A stretch of 64,000 bases of DNA from Macrosoma leucophasiata (lineage: Eukaryota > Arthropoda > Insecta > Lepidoptera > Hedylidae). Below the pieces are notes generated by a model. It ran no database searches and was not told the DNA's origin. It saw only the letters and a list, made by a program, of their open reading frames with translations. The DNA is taken from NCBI GenBank assembly GCA_036365455.1, contig JAWQUS010000008.1:15483501-15547500 (forward strand). The letters run 5' to 3'. Below are positions 12,352-24,445 of this stretch, piece after piece (position 1 is the first letter of the stretch; the number at the start of each line of letters is the position of its first letter). The translations under genes and the position numbers were made by a program.

Positions 12352-12610
12352 TAGCAGTTGCCCGCGTTGAAATTTTTCCTGAATTTTCTTTGCTATAAAC
12401 CTCACAGAGCCCGAGACCTTTCTGTACATTAAAAATATTGAAAAAATAAATACCAGGGGATGTTACTAGATCAATACCGAACACAAATAATCAGTCAACA
12501 GGTTTTCACTAATATATTGTGGTAAGTTCCGCTTAACATTTAGTGTTTGTTTAATGTGAATCGGTTGAGAAATTAAAAAGTTATGTCAATTTAAAGAATC
12601 ATATCGAATA
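12352..12610. repeat. Helitron-like dispersed repeat
   Basis: Starts actagcagttgcccgcgttg aaatttttcctgaattttct and contains acctcacagagcccgagacc, a common lepidopteran dispersed-repeat signature. Confidence 0.5.
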
Positions 12611-13435
12611 CTTTTAAGCTATTCTTTATCTTAGTTCTATCTTTTAGGGGGTTTCGTACCTAAAAGGTAAAACGGACCCTACGGATTATTAATCCTCCGC
12701 TGTCTGTCTGTCTGTTCGTCCGTCCGTCTATCTGTCACCAGCCTGTATCTCATTAATAGTGATAGCTAGAAAGCTAATATTTTCAAATTATGTATTTCTG
12801 ATATCGCTACAAAGACAAAATTAATTACTAAAAATAAGAAAATGAAAATGTTAAGGGGTCCAAGGGAGCATATAATAAACGTGTTTTTTCTTCGTATATT
12901 ATTTGCTCCATAATAATAACGGTAGCAAGTAGGCGCTTAAAATTTTCACAGAATTTTTAGGTCTTATGTTGTATATTACTTTCCTTAATAAATCTATACA
13001 AATAAATAAAATTGCTTTGTAATAGTAAAATAACCGCTTTTTACTAAATGCATATGTATGTATACACGGTACATATACCAAAACAACATTTTTTACTATT
13101 TTTGTCTGTCTGTCTGTTTGGCGGGGCTAATCTTCGGAACGGCTAGACCGATTTTGACGGGACTTTCACTGGCAGATAGCTGATGTGATAAGGAGTAACT
13201 TAGGCTACTTTTATCTCCATACATACATACATACATACCTACATACAAATAAATAGAATTTGAGTGTCTCCGATTTTGACGGGACTTTCACTGGCAGATA
13301 GCTGATGTGATAAGGAGTTACTTAGGCTACTTTTATACTAGCTGCGCCCACGACTTCGTCCGGGTAGATACCTACTGAACAATCATATTTTTTCTCACGT
13401 GGACGAAGTCGCGGGCACAGCTAGTCTGACATAAA
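12610..13435. repeat. composite dispersed repeat (gtctgtctgt type)
   Basis: Includes an internal duplication of cgattttgacgggactttca ctggcagatagctgatg at 13149 and 13272, a (catacata)n tract near 13220, and a terminal palindrome gcgcccacgacttcgtccg / cggacgaagtcgcgggcac-like pair at 13344-13425. The 12640-13080 part is inverted at 31430-31820, and the 12960-13350 part is inverted at 18090-18420. Confidence 0.6.
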
Positions 13436-14605
13436 TTCAATTATTTCAGTATCATACACATTTTTTGAGGGAGAGCCATTGATGTACATAATTACAGTGC
13501 TATTCAAAAATGTGTCGATTTGATACGGCGATCTGTACACATGTGCGTATATAATAATTGTAGCTCTCCTATGTCCTAAATTCTTTTGAAATAAATAACA
13601 GGAAGATTTACATTTAGGAGGTATTTGATTATCTACCTATTTATTAGAACTTATCAGATAGGTACTAGGTACATTATAATGTTCAATAAATAAACCAGTA
13701 AATAATTAGGTGTTTAAACATAAAAGTGAGACCGCCGTATGAAATCAGTTTTCACCCTAAGTAGAGAATATGACATGTGTAATAATACTACGTGCGCTAA
13801 GTTTCCACTGATTTTCCTCTTCACCTTGTTTGTCGTAGGGCATCGTAGATCGTAGGCAATCGTAGCGTAGTCGTAGTCGTAACGTGGTGCGGCCGGTCCC
13901 CGATCCCCGATCGGTAAAACAGTTCCCCTGTAGCAGTCGGAGGGAAAGGACGTCTCGCGTTCATTTCTCTCTGAATGTGTCAAATTAATGTTAACCTCTC
14001 CTCTCTATAAGAGTTAACGTTATCAATTAAAAGAGACTTCTTTTTAACTTAAATAAAGGGGCAAATTAGGTATATGTACATTAAACATCGTTCCGGTTAT
14101 TCTTGATGTTATAAAACTAGATTTTAAAGTTATGTGAATACAGCTGCCTTCAATGAGCGGGTATGTTGATTGTTATTATGTATGAATGTTTTTATTTTTA
14201 GTTGATCCTTTATTTAATGTACTGTGTTAATTTATTTTTGGACACATTACATTTCGCTTGGTATACTACTGTAGCGAAATCTTTACCGTTATGTTTTATT
14301 GTTGTGTTATTTAAATTTGCAAGGAGGTGAACAGTTTCTGTTTTTTTAAGCTAATTGCGACAGTTTTATATCCATCGGATGCGTTATCTGCAAAGCTCTT
14401 CCTCTTTTGAATTTAAATCTGTACACAAACACAGTGTCAAAGTTGATGTTTTTGATGGCTCTTTAAGTTTTCTTCTTAATTATTTGTAAAAAAAATAATA
14501 CGTCAATTACTTTTATTTTTATATAATCGTTTTGTAGAAGAAATATAATTTTTTCCATTTTTAAATATATATATTTATTATATATGTTATGTATAATGTA
14601 TTTTT
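13435..14605. other. no gene recognised
   Basis: AT-rich with a cgtag-repeat patch at 13835-13885 and a TA-rich run near 14560-14600. Confidence 0.55.
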
Positions 14606-14609
14606 AATG

Positions 14610-14893
14610 TATTTATGTAATAAAAGTGGCAAGCAAGCGTGCAGTTCACATTGATGTTGAGTGATTACTGCAGCCTATAGACACCCACATAATGACCAGA
14701 GGTCAAAATGCAGATGCGCTGCCACTCCTGATGCAATAGGAGTTATGCCTCTGTGCCGGATATTACAGAGCCGTACATTACCACCTGACCGGAACACGAT
14801 AGTGCTGAACACTACCATTTAGCGGTAAGTATATTAGGTAATGCGGTGGTGCCTACGCCCGCGAGCTCCGTCACTGGAGCTCTACCACCAGTG
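14610..14893 (-). mobile_element. abundant ~270-bp retroposon, copy
   Basis: Near full-length relative of the 24.7-kb copy, in antisense on +. It keeps the ggtgcctacgcccgcgagct block and the ctctaccaccagt end. Confidence 0.75.
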
Positions 14894-14894
14894 A

Positions 14895-16900
14895 AAAAAC
14901 TACATTATTATTATTTTATTTAATTTACTTATTTTACTTCATTTTTATCAAATTACATTTACTGTTTATTATTTTCATTACGCACTTGTGTGGTGAAAAT
15001 AATAAAAAAAACAAATAAAAAAATTGCTTAGTATTTAATAATACCACTGCACGGTTCAAATGCTAAAGCGAATAAATTTACATTAGGTACCTACCTATGT
15101 TTTCACTTTATAATTGAAACGCATAATAAGTACTTCATTCATAGCTACCTACCTGTAACTTTACTGTGCTAATCTGCTAAGGGCTAAGCGGGTGATAGAT
15201 TCGGGTGTAATAAATCAAATTTTAAAACTTAGCAGCAGGTCAGTACATTTCATAGTAAATAAAATGTGTGTTTAAATTTAAATGAAATCCTTTTAATTTT
15301 AAATTTAAACACGAATGTCACTATGTTTACTATGAAACTAAATTTATCGAAAAGCCAATTATTCTTATCATAACTTTTAATACAATGATAAATAACCGCT
15401 TCCCTATCCAAAAACCTTCATATGATCACAATATTAAATTACCCGAAAAGACGAGAAATGACGTTAAAGTAGGTAACGTTATAATTAACAACTATCATAT
15501 TATAGGTATGCTACGCGAATGAAATCTATCTCCAAAATCCATTTCCCTACTTTTAAAAAAAAAAGACATTAAATTATGAACAAAATAAATGCAAACATTT
15601 CTCACATGGGTATGTAATCATATAAAAATCCTACTATTATGTCTCATACTATCGTATCCTTAATCTGATACGAATACTTGGTATAAAATGAATAACATAT
15701 ATAATAACGATTAAAATACCGAAAATATTAATAACCTGATGAAAAACTACTAATTGATTACAGAATACCTAATTTAATATTGTGATCCCGACTACCTGGT
15801 ACGCTTAATCGGATTTTCCGATAATAATGCCATAAAATTAATACTATCATTATTTTCGTGACGGCATTTTGACTCAAAAATGAATTAAATTATTTAATAC
15901 ACTCTGTGTAAAATTAAAAATACGATAAGTATCTATATAATAAATAAAATAATTTATTTCCATTACATAATTACATAGTTTTAACACATTTCAGTATTGT
16001 TGAGTTCCCTTTTCAGCAAAATTTGCTTCTATTAGGAGAACCCGCACTCTTCTAACATCACATGTCCTTACACAAATATTATAGTTACAATTCCTACTTG
16101 TATAAAGTAATTAGGTACTAGATTTCGACATCCATTCCTGTTTCCTCTCCCCAAAAAAATAGGTATGACAATTCAAAAAGAGCTTATAGAGCCATGTACG
16201 TATTTTTTGCTGTGCGCTTATAGTAAAGACGTACAATGTTACAAGAGTTGTATTAGATATTTATCTAAATATATAATATTTACGCAACAATTCAATTTTC
16301 ATTTCATTGGAAACGCTCAGCAAGGACTGTTTTAAAACAAATCATATCGATTTAGTTAAACAGTTTAGGTTCAGTGCAGTAGCAAGATCAGTCAGAAGGG
16401 TGACAATAAGAAGTCATGTTACCTTCTTTGATAATAATATACATACTTAATTATGTTAAAATCAGTTTAATAGATAGGTACTTACTATTGGCCATACGAG
16501 TAGGTACTAAGTAGGCATGCTAAATGTTGCTGAATTCCTCGAATGTATAATTATTAGTACAGACCAATTAAGGAAAACCTCCTGTATTCCATTTTCGCCG
16601 CTTGAAAATAGAAACAAATTAATGAATACACATGATTTAAAGCTCCCTTTTAAAAACCTAATTTATCAATCCCGTAATAGGGTTTGGCGGTAAAATTTAA
16701 GTTTTAATGTCACAGTCTTAATGAAACACATTTTCTATCCGCCCCTTCCCTAAAAATGTCCGTTTTAAGTTATCATTCTTACCCTTAATCACACAGAGTC
16801 GTGACGGAAGACTATTTTAAAAGAAAACAAACGAATAAATGTACTTTGCGGTACTGATTATATTTTGTAAGATATAAACATCATCGAACATATTTATGTG
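14895..16900. other. no gene recognised
   Basis: Strongly AT-rich, no long frames. A local inverted pair aaatttaaa/cacgaatg around 15270-15315 is weak. Confidence 0.55.
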
Positions 16901-16904
16901 TAGA

Positions 16905-16953
16905 ATCAAGCGCTTTTATTAACGTTTAGGTGACGTTAATAAAAGCGCTTGAT
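16905..16953. repeat. perfect hairpin, 21-bp arms, 7-nt loop
   Basis: Arms 16905-16925 (starting atcaagcgcttttattaacg) and 16933-16953; loop ttaggtg. It lies 19 bp from the hAT-like element. Confidence 0.9.
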
Positions 16954-16971
16954 GCTTGATACGTATTTTCA

Positions 16972-17547
16972 GTAGTGATGCGCCGAATAGTGGTTTCACC
17001 GAATAACCGAATACCGAATAATATTCGTTTTAACCTATACCGAACCGAATATTCGGCCGAATTATTCGGTTTACCATTTCATTGTTTTGCCGCCAAACGC
17101 GTTTCTAACATGTCGCTGCTTGCATTCGAGGGCCACACTAAAAGTTCTTAGAAATTAAAAAACTGAGCAAACCAGCAAGTTTAAAGTTTTATTAGGTAAG
17201 TATATCTTGTCAAAATAGTGTCCATCCATCATTCACTGAATGCAGCGATTTAAAGAATAAGTTGATTTTTTTTATGTTGAGGTTTCAAAATAAATGTTGA
17301 TTTGTAATTTAATGGTTTTATTTTATTAGCTTTATTCAACACATTCTCTATAGGATTTCTTTGGCTTATAAAATATCATAAGAATTGTTATCTTGTAGTT
17401 ATATACCGTGCCTTGAAGACAATAAAATAGAAATATTCGAACCGAATATATTCGGCACCAAAACCGAATAATTCGGCCGAATACGAATAGTGGAAAAGAT
17501 GCCGAAGTTGCCGAATACCGAATACTAACCGAATATTCGGCGCATCT
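16972..17547. mobile_element. non-autonomous hAT-like element with CCGAATA repeats
   Basis: Left end tagtgatgcgccgaatagtg, right end (inverted) tagatgcgccgaatattcgg, with clusters of CCGAATA/TATTCGG subterminal repeats at both ends. Flanks tattttca and tattttgt are an imperfect 8-bp duplication. The interior has no transposase. Confidence 0.65.
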
Positions 17548-17549
17548 AT

Positions 17550-18085
17550 TTTGTAATCGGCATATATTCAGCAGCCTGGAGGTGTGGCTCCGGAGATAAA
17601 AAGCGGCTAAGTGCGAGTTGAACTCGAGCAAAGGATTGAGAATGTTTCTATTACTTCAGACTTAATTTAAGTTCTTCTCAGACGGAGAAAAAAAAGAGTG
17701 ATTATTTTTAGTTTTGAGATTGCTATTAAATGTTATTAACTAACGTAACTTTTATACTATATTATAACATATTAGGTATATGGTATATATATTATTATAT
17801 TATTGCTGTTGCTGATTACAATACAATTATAGGTATTTACCTAAATGAGCACCTCTTACGGGCAGCGTCAATCTCAACAATATTTGTTCCACCAATTTTT
17901 ACAAATTATAATAATGTAATAACCGAAAAAAAATTAAAAAAAAAAAGTTTTAAAGAGCATTGCCACCGCTGCATTACCCCGCAGCGCCGCGCCCCGCTGC
18001 TCGTGGAGATATTATGCCTAAGCAAGGTGCGTGACATACCTACGCTCAGAGTAAATGCTAGTTCAAAAGCAAAAAATATATTAAA
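17550..18085. other. no gene recognised
   Basis: The 134-codon + frame at 17730-18134 crosses low-complexity AT DNA and repeat sequence. The block gagcacctcttacgggcagc at 17845 recurs at about 38680, so this is repeat-derived. Confidence 0.5.
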
Positions 18086-18087
18086 AA

Positions 18088-18261
18088 CTAGCTGTGCCCG
18101 TGACTTGCAGACTAAGTTACTCCTTATTACATAAGCTATCTGACAGTGAAAGTCCCGTCAAAATCGGTAAAGCTGTTGACAGACAGACAGACGGACGGAC
18201 GGACGGACGGACGGACGGACGGACGGACGGACGGACGGACGGACGGACGGACGGACGGACG

Positions 18262-18292
<31 letters not shown>

Positions 18293-18420
18293 AGGCAAAC
18301 AGACAAAAATTGTAAAAATGTTGTTTTGGTGTATGTACCGTGTGTATGTACATATGCATTTAGTAAAAAGCGGTTATTTTAATATTACAAACAGACACGC
18401 CAATTTTATTTATTTGTATA
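18088..18420. repeat. dispersed repeat with expanded GACG/GACA tract
   Basis: Flanks match 12960-13350 inverted (aaagtcccgtcaaaatcggt; tatgcatttagtaaaaagcg gtt). The tetranucleotide array at about 18179-18298 is roughly 120 bp of gacg units bordered by gaca units. The frames reading TDGRTDG over it are satellite translations, not genes. Confidence 0.75.
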
Positions 18421-18424
18421 GATA

Positions 18425-19910
18425 TTTACATTAATTATATTGGGTCAGCAGTCAGGTAAAACAATTATTGAAGTCTGTGCAATTGTATGTAAATTCCTTT
18501 TGATACATCCAGTCCCCACAAAATACTACACTAATAAATAATTATATTCGTAAAGACAATTCAAGACGTTGTCAAAAGGTTTTAAAAATTGCATCCTTTA
18601 CCCAGCTTTTCAAACTGAAACTCACCAATTCTCCGATCGTGATTGGCAAATCGCAATTTCCTTTGACTAGCCCCCACTTGCCTTTCTTACCGGAACACAC
18701 CGATTCCCTCTTCCAATTGGAAAGTTGCAGTTACTTACCTTAATTTTACGTATGGGGAGGGAGGGAGGTGGCTTCCTCGCTATGGGGTTCCAAAGCCAGG
18801 TATACCCAATACGTGAAATAGTAGTTATTAATATATTTTTTCGTCTATGCCGATCTTATTGATTCTCTCAAATTTTTAAATGGATAAAAAACAATATTTA
18901 TCATTTCTTTTTTCAAAATGTTAGCCTCAATTATTTTCGAAATATAGTGGGGTTAGTTAGTCAGTCAGTTAGGTAAGTATCAGTAAGTAACTTATTAATT
19001 ACAAAAAAGGATATATGAGATAATTTTATGTTGAATTATGAAAAGTATGTTTGACATCCTTTAAATAAAACCTTTTTCATATTTGACATGTTACCTAAAA
19101 CACTTTGTTAAGACTTAATTCAAAGGTCATTAATATTTGATATTAAATTATTTAAGTTGTACCACAAAATAGATAATACGTCCAAGTTTGGGTCACTGAT
19201 TTACATGCGTGTACCTAATTTCAACTCAAACAGTCCGGGGGTTTAGAAGCTAATTGGCTGTGACAGACGGACGGACAGACACACAGCCCAAACTTGTAGC
19301 AAGGTTTACTGATGTCTGCCATATACATATTTACCAACATGATTTTTGCCCCTCTAAATGGTCGCATAGTGAATCTGCTACCCTTCCCTTCTCTTCTACC
19401 TAACCTAACACCACTTTCACACAGCCACAAACCGCTTGGCCCGTTTAGTAGCGTATGCGTTTCTATTAGTAGACCATACTGTCACAGTAAAAAGTTTGTT
19501 CTAAATACTGTGATACTGTTGCAGTATCACAGCGACAGTACTAAACTGGCACGGAGATATAGCAAAAACGATTACTTACCGTTGGTAATAGAATACTCGT
19601 GTGAAAGAAGGATTACATTTATAAAAAGAAAATGGAAGTATACTAGGACCACTTGTTGATCGAAATTCTTCCACAATATCAATTTTGATTACTGATGAAA
19701 ATAAATATTATTATTGTTGTTATATTATTCGGTAACCCAGCAATAAGCGATAGCATGAGGGATGTGTAATTTGATTTGTGCTTGAGTGTGGCAGAGAAAC
19801 AATAACGTTATATAAAAATATACCTTCCTCTTTTTAATATCAGATTTGGCATATCGGCCTATGATACGGTGAGTTATTGTTTTCGCAGGTTTCCGCGAGC
19901 TTCATAGTAC
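18425..19910. other. no gene recognised
   Basis: Only micro-element D (19483-19512) and a gacagacggacggacagaca scrap at 19260-19282. Confidence 0.55.
19483..19512 (-). mobile_element. CACAG micro-element D, 30 bp, 7-bp target duplication
   Basis: CACAGTAAAAAG to CTAAATACTGTG. The inside is only loosely similar to B, but the ends and a perfect 7-bp duplication are present (atactgt at 19476-19482 and 19513-19519). Its right end overlaps an 11-bp-arm hairpin at 19508-19532. Confidence 0.65.
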
Positions 19911-19915
19911 ATTGT

Positions 19916-20063
19916 AGAAATCATATTTGCGAATTTTCTCGCGTGTACTCCCAACTTATATTTTTACCCGACGTTTCGGTCGCTTTCCGGCTACCGTGGT
20001 CACGATGGGCAGACTGCCCGTAGGGAGTAATGTAAACGCGATAAAATTGCAAATATGATTTCT
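19916..20063. mobile_element. 148-bp inverted-repeat element
   Basis: Perfect 15-bp terminal arms (agaaatcatatttgc and its complement), extended imperfectly inward to about 40 bp. The interior has gacgtttcggtcgctttccg gctaccgtggtcac, a motif seen in lepidopteran dispersed repeats. Confidence 0.65.
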
Positions 20064-20084
20064 GCACAGGGTTATTGTTTCTGA

Positions 20085-20395
20085 TGATTTTTTTTTATGT
20101 CATTAAGTTAACAGACAAGCAGACGGGCCACCTAATGGAAAGTGGTCACCGACGCCTATGAACATTTGCAACATTAGGGGAGTTGCCAACGCGCTGCCAG
20201 TCCTCAAGCACTCTTTTGACGCCATCTTTGAGGAACCCCATATTGTAACACCTCGGAGGGAAGTTCGTTCCACAATTTACACGTTCTGGGCAGAAACGGT
20301 GTCCAGTCGGTGAGGGTGAAACTTCTCTCTTCGGCGGGTAGCACGGTGAAGGAAAAAAGACGGTGGCACCATGTCGAACAGTTCGACAGAAAAGA
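20085..20395 (-). mobile_element. LINE C-terminal fragment (HRRR-terminus family)
   Basis: The - strand frame ends ERVNCGTNFPPRCYNMGFLK then GNSPNVANVHRRR stop. It is homologous to 6425-6795 and 28672-28900. The conserved 3' end reads gacaagcagacgggccacct on +. Confidence 0.72.
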
Positions 20396-20399
20396 AAAA

Positions 20400-21255
20400 T
20401 GTAACTATGCACAATTATTCGCTTAATTAAAAACATATGGGGTTAAAATAAACATTCTGCAAATCTATATTGTAACACGAAACCAATGGTACCTATACGT
20501 ATTACTCTCCTCTCCAAAAATCCACCGCAACCCACAGCGTATTAATTAATATATAGAGATACTGTAACTGAGCTTTATCAAATTTTAATTACGTATAATA
20601 AAATTGTACAGAGTATTGCAGTAATCCCGAAAGCGTATTAATATAAATGCTATTGTTCCCTTTGACCATTCGTTTGCAATATCAATTGTCATGAGTAATT
20701 GTTATGAAAATAACTTTTTTAATTAGCTTGAAATGTTAGCAATATATTTTTTAATAGACGACCCGGTTAATCCAACGGTTTGTGACGACCGCTTGATATA
20801 CATATAATTTTAAAGAGATCCCTAAGATACAGGTTCCCTATTTGACCTAGTTTGGGTATCATTGTTATGAGTTTCAAATGTAATGTGTATATACATTATT
20901 TATTATTCTATTTTTTTAAAGTAGTAGTAATTAAAAAAATAACTTATCCAAGCTGTAAGTGGTAACTTTTGTTTTTTGTCAATTGAAAAGTGCCCACGAT
21001 TGATCTATCACGGACTGTACACACAGTATGTACAGTCTAGTTTTGTAGTTAGTTTAAAACATAGTTATGGGACGTAATTAAATCAACTGTCCGCCCTGAC
21101 ATCTATTCTTTAGTTTATTGACATAAAATAGATTAATCGACTGACACATACTGTGACTACGTTTATCGCTGTGACGCAAATTCTAAGTATTCTTGTCAGC
21201 TATTCAACTCAATCACCTAAAAACAGGGCAGACTTTTAAAAGTAAAGTATTTGAA
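20400..21255. other. no gene recognised
   Basis: AT-rich; a small palindrome gactgtaca...tgtacagtc lies at 21013-21037. Confidence 0.55.
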
Positions 21256-21260
21256 TATTT

Positions 21261-21380
21261 AACACTTCACAGAAAACTAAGATGTTTAAACACTTCACAG
21301 AAAACTAAGATGTTTAAAAGATCATATAAATACCACCACCACCACCGCCACCGCTTCTGCCACCGCCGCCGCACTCGCCG
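21261..21380. repeat. 28-bp tandem duplication and CAC/CCG tract
   Basis: aacacttcacagaaaactaa gatgttta occurs twice in tandem (about 21260-21316), followed by a (cac)n/(cgc)n run at 21331-21380. Confidence 0.7.
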
Positions 21381-21582
21381 GCGATCTACTATCCCTCCGT
21401 CTTACCCGGGCTTATGTCACGTGTTCTGTCACGTCTCTAACATTTTTTACCTATACAAAAAGTGCAAGGCGCTGCTAAAGAAAATCATTGTCCTAGAGTC
21501 GTAGAAAACTTGAATATTTTAAATTGCAGCTTATCACAAAATTAGCGAGTTGAATTAAAATCAGAACCGAATTCAGATCTGT

Positions 21583-21790
21583 GGCACTGGTCGCTACATG
21601 GTAGTGTTCAGCACTATCGTGTTAATGTACAGCACTGTAATTCCCGGCACAGAGGCATAACATCTAAGGCCTCAGGAGTGGTAACGCATCTGCATTTTGA
21701 CCTCTGATGTTTGTGTAAGCGTCTATAGGCTGCAGTCATCACTCAACATCAATGTGAACTGCCAGCTTGTTTTCCACTTTCATTACATAA
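21583..21790 (+). mobile_element. abundant ~270-bp retroposon, 5'-truncated copy
   Basis: Sense on +; starts within the family at atggtagtgttcagcactat and ends ccactttcattacataac. Confidence 0.7.
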
Positions 21791-22209
21791 CAAAGAAGGT
21801 ACCTATTACTGTAATGATACTCGAATTCAATCCCAATTATCTTCTTTCTTACATTAATCGTTTATAAAATAAACGCGTTGCGTAGGTATGTAGTACGAGG
21901 ATCGCCGTGATCACGAACCCCTCCCCCCCTCTTCCCCCATAAACAGTATAATCTAAATCCGCCACTAAGTGGCATAATGCCACAAATGACCTCAAAACAA
22001 CCGTGGCAGTTTTCTTTGAATATAATAGAGGAAGAACGATTGATGGGTGGAATAACAATGTACGATTACACCGATACCTAGGTATCGGATTAATTATGCG
22101 AACTCAAACTTGCTGACTCATTAAATGATAGATGTTAATTCACGGCACGAGTTACAAGCACCTTCGTGGTTTGGTCTATCGATCGATAAATTATTCAGTT
22201 GATGTTTAA

Positions 22210-22407
22210 TCTATATATATATCTTAATATATATAAATCTCGTGTCACAATGTTTGTCCTCAATGGACTCTTAAACCACTTAACCGATTATAATAAAATT
22301 CGCACACCATGTGCAGTTCGATCCAACTTGAGAGATAGGATAGCTTACATTACGCTATGACTAATAGGAGCAGAGCAGCGCGGGCGAAGCCGGGGCGGGC
22401 CGCTAGT
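22210..22407 (+). mobile_element. short non-autonomous Helitron-like repeat
   Basis: Starts TCTATATATATATC, contains ctcgtgtcacaatgtttgtc, and ends with a GC-rich hairpin (cgggcgaagccggggcgggc cg) followed by CTAG and T. TC...CTAG with a subterminal hairpin and no target duplication is the Helitron pattern. Confidence 0.65.
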
Positions 22408-22426
22408 ATATATATATAAATCCATT

Positions 22427-22760
22427 GCTGTTTGTTAGTCTCGCTAAAACTCGAGAACGGCTGAACGGATTTTTATCTTATCTTGGTCTTAAAATGTTCG
22501 TGGAGATCTACGGAAGATTTAAAAGGTGAGAGAAAATCTAATAATTGCCGGGAAAACCCTAAAAACAGCCCTTTTCTTTTTCCCATACAAACGTTTTCTG
22601 ACTAAAACGTAGACTCAATTTGAGCTTTTTTGCTATTGTATAAAATTCATATTAAATTACAAGCACTCACTGTTGTCTAAGCAATGTTGGTGTGTTCCTA
22701 ACGTCAAAAAGTAAACAAATCTTTTTGAGACAGGACGAAGTCTGTCGGGTCCGCTAATGT
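22427..22760 (+). mobile_element. Helitron-like repeat, second type
   Basis: tctcgctaaaactcgagaac ggctgaacgg through gacgaagtctgtcgggtccg ctaa. An inverted homologue of its centre is at 27098-27290. Confidence 0.55.
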
Positions 22761-22790
22761 CATATAAAAAAGTCATAAGCACACCGCTAG

Positions 22791-22835
22791 CACAGTATAA
22801 GTACATATTATCACGTTCGTTTTCTTTAGACTGTG
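22791..22835 (-). mobile_element. CACAG micro-element B, 45 bp, 7-bp target duplication
   Basis: Inverted relative of copy A: on the - strand CACAGTCTAAAGAAAACG to ACTTATACTGTG. It is flanked by ccgctag at 22784-22790 and 22836-22842. Confidence 0.8.
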
Positions 22836-22892
22836 CCGCTAGTATGTATTTAAAAAAGTCTAGAAATAATTCGACCTTTATAATATAAGAGT

Positions 22893-23045
22893 ACATATTT
22901 TATCATCATATCAGCCTAAAGATGTCCACTGTTGGACCAAAGCCCATAAGGGGGATATGCCATAATCGCCACGCTTGGCATGCGGATTGGCGATCGCAGT
23001 GGAAGAATTCTCTTCCAGTATAAAAAAATCTTGCGCTAGTGGGGT
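22893..23045 (-). mobile_element. LINE 3'-end fragment (ISPLWALVQQWTSLG family)
   Basis: The - strand reads AIANPHAKRGDYGISPLWAL then VQQWTSLG stop, with a gatgatga-type tail at 22893-22905. The related fragment at 31150-31350 shares catgccaagcgt and the tail. Confidence 0.7.
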
Positions 23046-23127
23046 GGGGTCGTCACGTCCCGACGGCAAGTAAGAGTACAAATTTGTATGTGTATACGAG
23101 TACATAAATACACATACATCATTTATA

Positions 23128-23478
23128 TAATAATAATGGCAACCCATTATACGTCCCACTGCTGGGCACGAGTCTCTCCCCTTTTTCGGGGGAGGCCTGG
23201 AGCTTACTCCACCACGCTGTTCCAATGCGGATTGGTGGAGATACGGGTTAGTGGCCAACCCACTGTCGGATGTTTTCAAACCGCCCATAAGGCCTCCGAC
23301 AAGGACTGCTATCTATCGAAAGCAACTGGGACCGATGGCTTAACGTGCCCTCCGAAGCACGGAAACGCGCATTTTAATTTGCCACTAGCGGTCACCCATC
23401 ACACACCCAACCGCGCCCGTAATGCTTAACCGAGTAGATCGCTCATGATCTACACCAGCCGCGGGGCCATGCGCGCTT
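23128..23478 (-). mobile_element. 5S-rRNA-derived SINE
   Basis: On the - strand the first ~110 nt read gagcgatctactcggttaag c, then cgggcgcggtt and gatgggtgaccgc. These match in order the 5S rRNA middle region and its internal pol III control region (5S pattern: ..CCGATC..TTAAGC..CGGGCGCGGTT..GATGGGTGACCGC). About 230 nt of unrelated body follow, then a tail ending cccagcagtgggacgt, like the 3' ends of QQWT LINEs, and an attattattata tail. The spacing and truncated 5S identity exclude a functional 5S gene. Confidence 0.72.
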
Positions 23479-23479
23479 C

Positions 23480-24175
23480 ACTATAATTTACATGATTTAA
23501 GTATATTTTGTTCGCTCTTGGAAGAGCTTCATTAAACGAAAAGACCCAGACATCGACGTGAGGAAATAACAGCGAGAAATTTTGTTTAGCTATTTAACGT
23601 TAAAATAAACATAATAGCATAAACAGATTCTTTACAGATTCAAATGTGAATTAAGTATACCTATGGTTGGCAATCCCCGTATAGACAATTTACGCTAATA
23701 AATTGGATGTCTGGAACACGAATTCAATATTGAACGGGTTTGCAGGGGAGATGCGGACTATCTGTTGATACGTTCCCGTTTCAAAGCAAATGTCATCACG
23801 TTCTAATTTTAATTACTGTACAGCCATCAGGTAGCGGGAATAGGAAGCAATATTTGAAGTTGAAGGGCCAAACTGAATCGTTTCTTTTTTAATCTTCTAA
23901 ATCGATCTTTTTCAACATGTTTGAAATTTTGCCAATGCGGTTTAAGATCGGATCGTTGTTTAATTAGAATGAATAAAAAAGTAAGGACTATTTAAAAGTA
24001 AAATACCTAGCTAGGAACACTAGCTTAATCGTCTGCTACCATAATCGTCTCAACTCCACCAATAATATTCCAATAATCGTACAATATAGTAAGTTGAAAT
24101 ATTTATATTTTAAATTTGGCATTAAGTCGTGACACGGCGACCCTTGCAGATACCTACTAGATAACTTCGTTTATT
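23480..24175. other. no gene recognised
   Basis: Unique-looking AT-rich DNA without long frames. Confidence 0.55.
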
Positions 24176-24177
24176 TT

Positions 24178-24445
24178 TTTTATTTCTTCAAGTGGGAAAT
24201 AAGCATACAGTTTACACTGATAGTAAGTAATACTGTGGCTTATAAACATCTTCATAAAACCATACCACCATTACCACTCCTGAGGCCTAAGGTGTTATAC
24301 CATTGAGCCGGAAATTACAGAGCCGTACATTACCGCCTGACCGGAGCACGATAGTGCTGAAACTAGCATTTAGCGGCAAATAGATTAGGTTATACCGTGG
24401 TGCAAACGCCCGCGAGCTCCGCCAAGCTCTACCACCAGTAGAAAA
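24178..24445 (-). mobile_element. abundant ~270-bp retroposon, copy
   Basis: Antisense on +, more diverged than its neighbour. It lies ~230 bp from the inverted copy at 24676-24979, so the two form a large inverted repeat that could fold or recombine. Confidence 0.7.

Noticed and set aside
18094..18382. Overlapping frames reading TDGRTDG or PSVRPSV repeats on both strands
   Set aside because: They are translations of the GACG/GACA tetranucleotide array and its flanking dispersed repeat.
23400..23478. A functional 5S rRNA gene
   Set aside because: Only part of the 5S sequence is present, diverged, and it is joined to a SINE-like body and tail.
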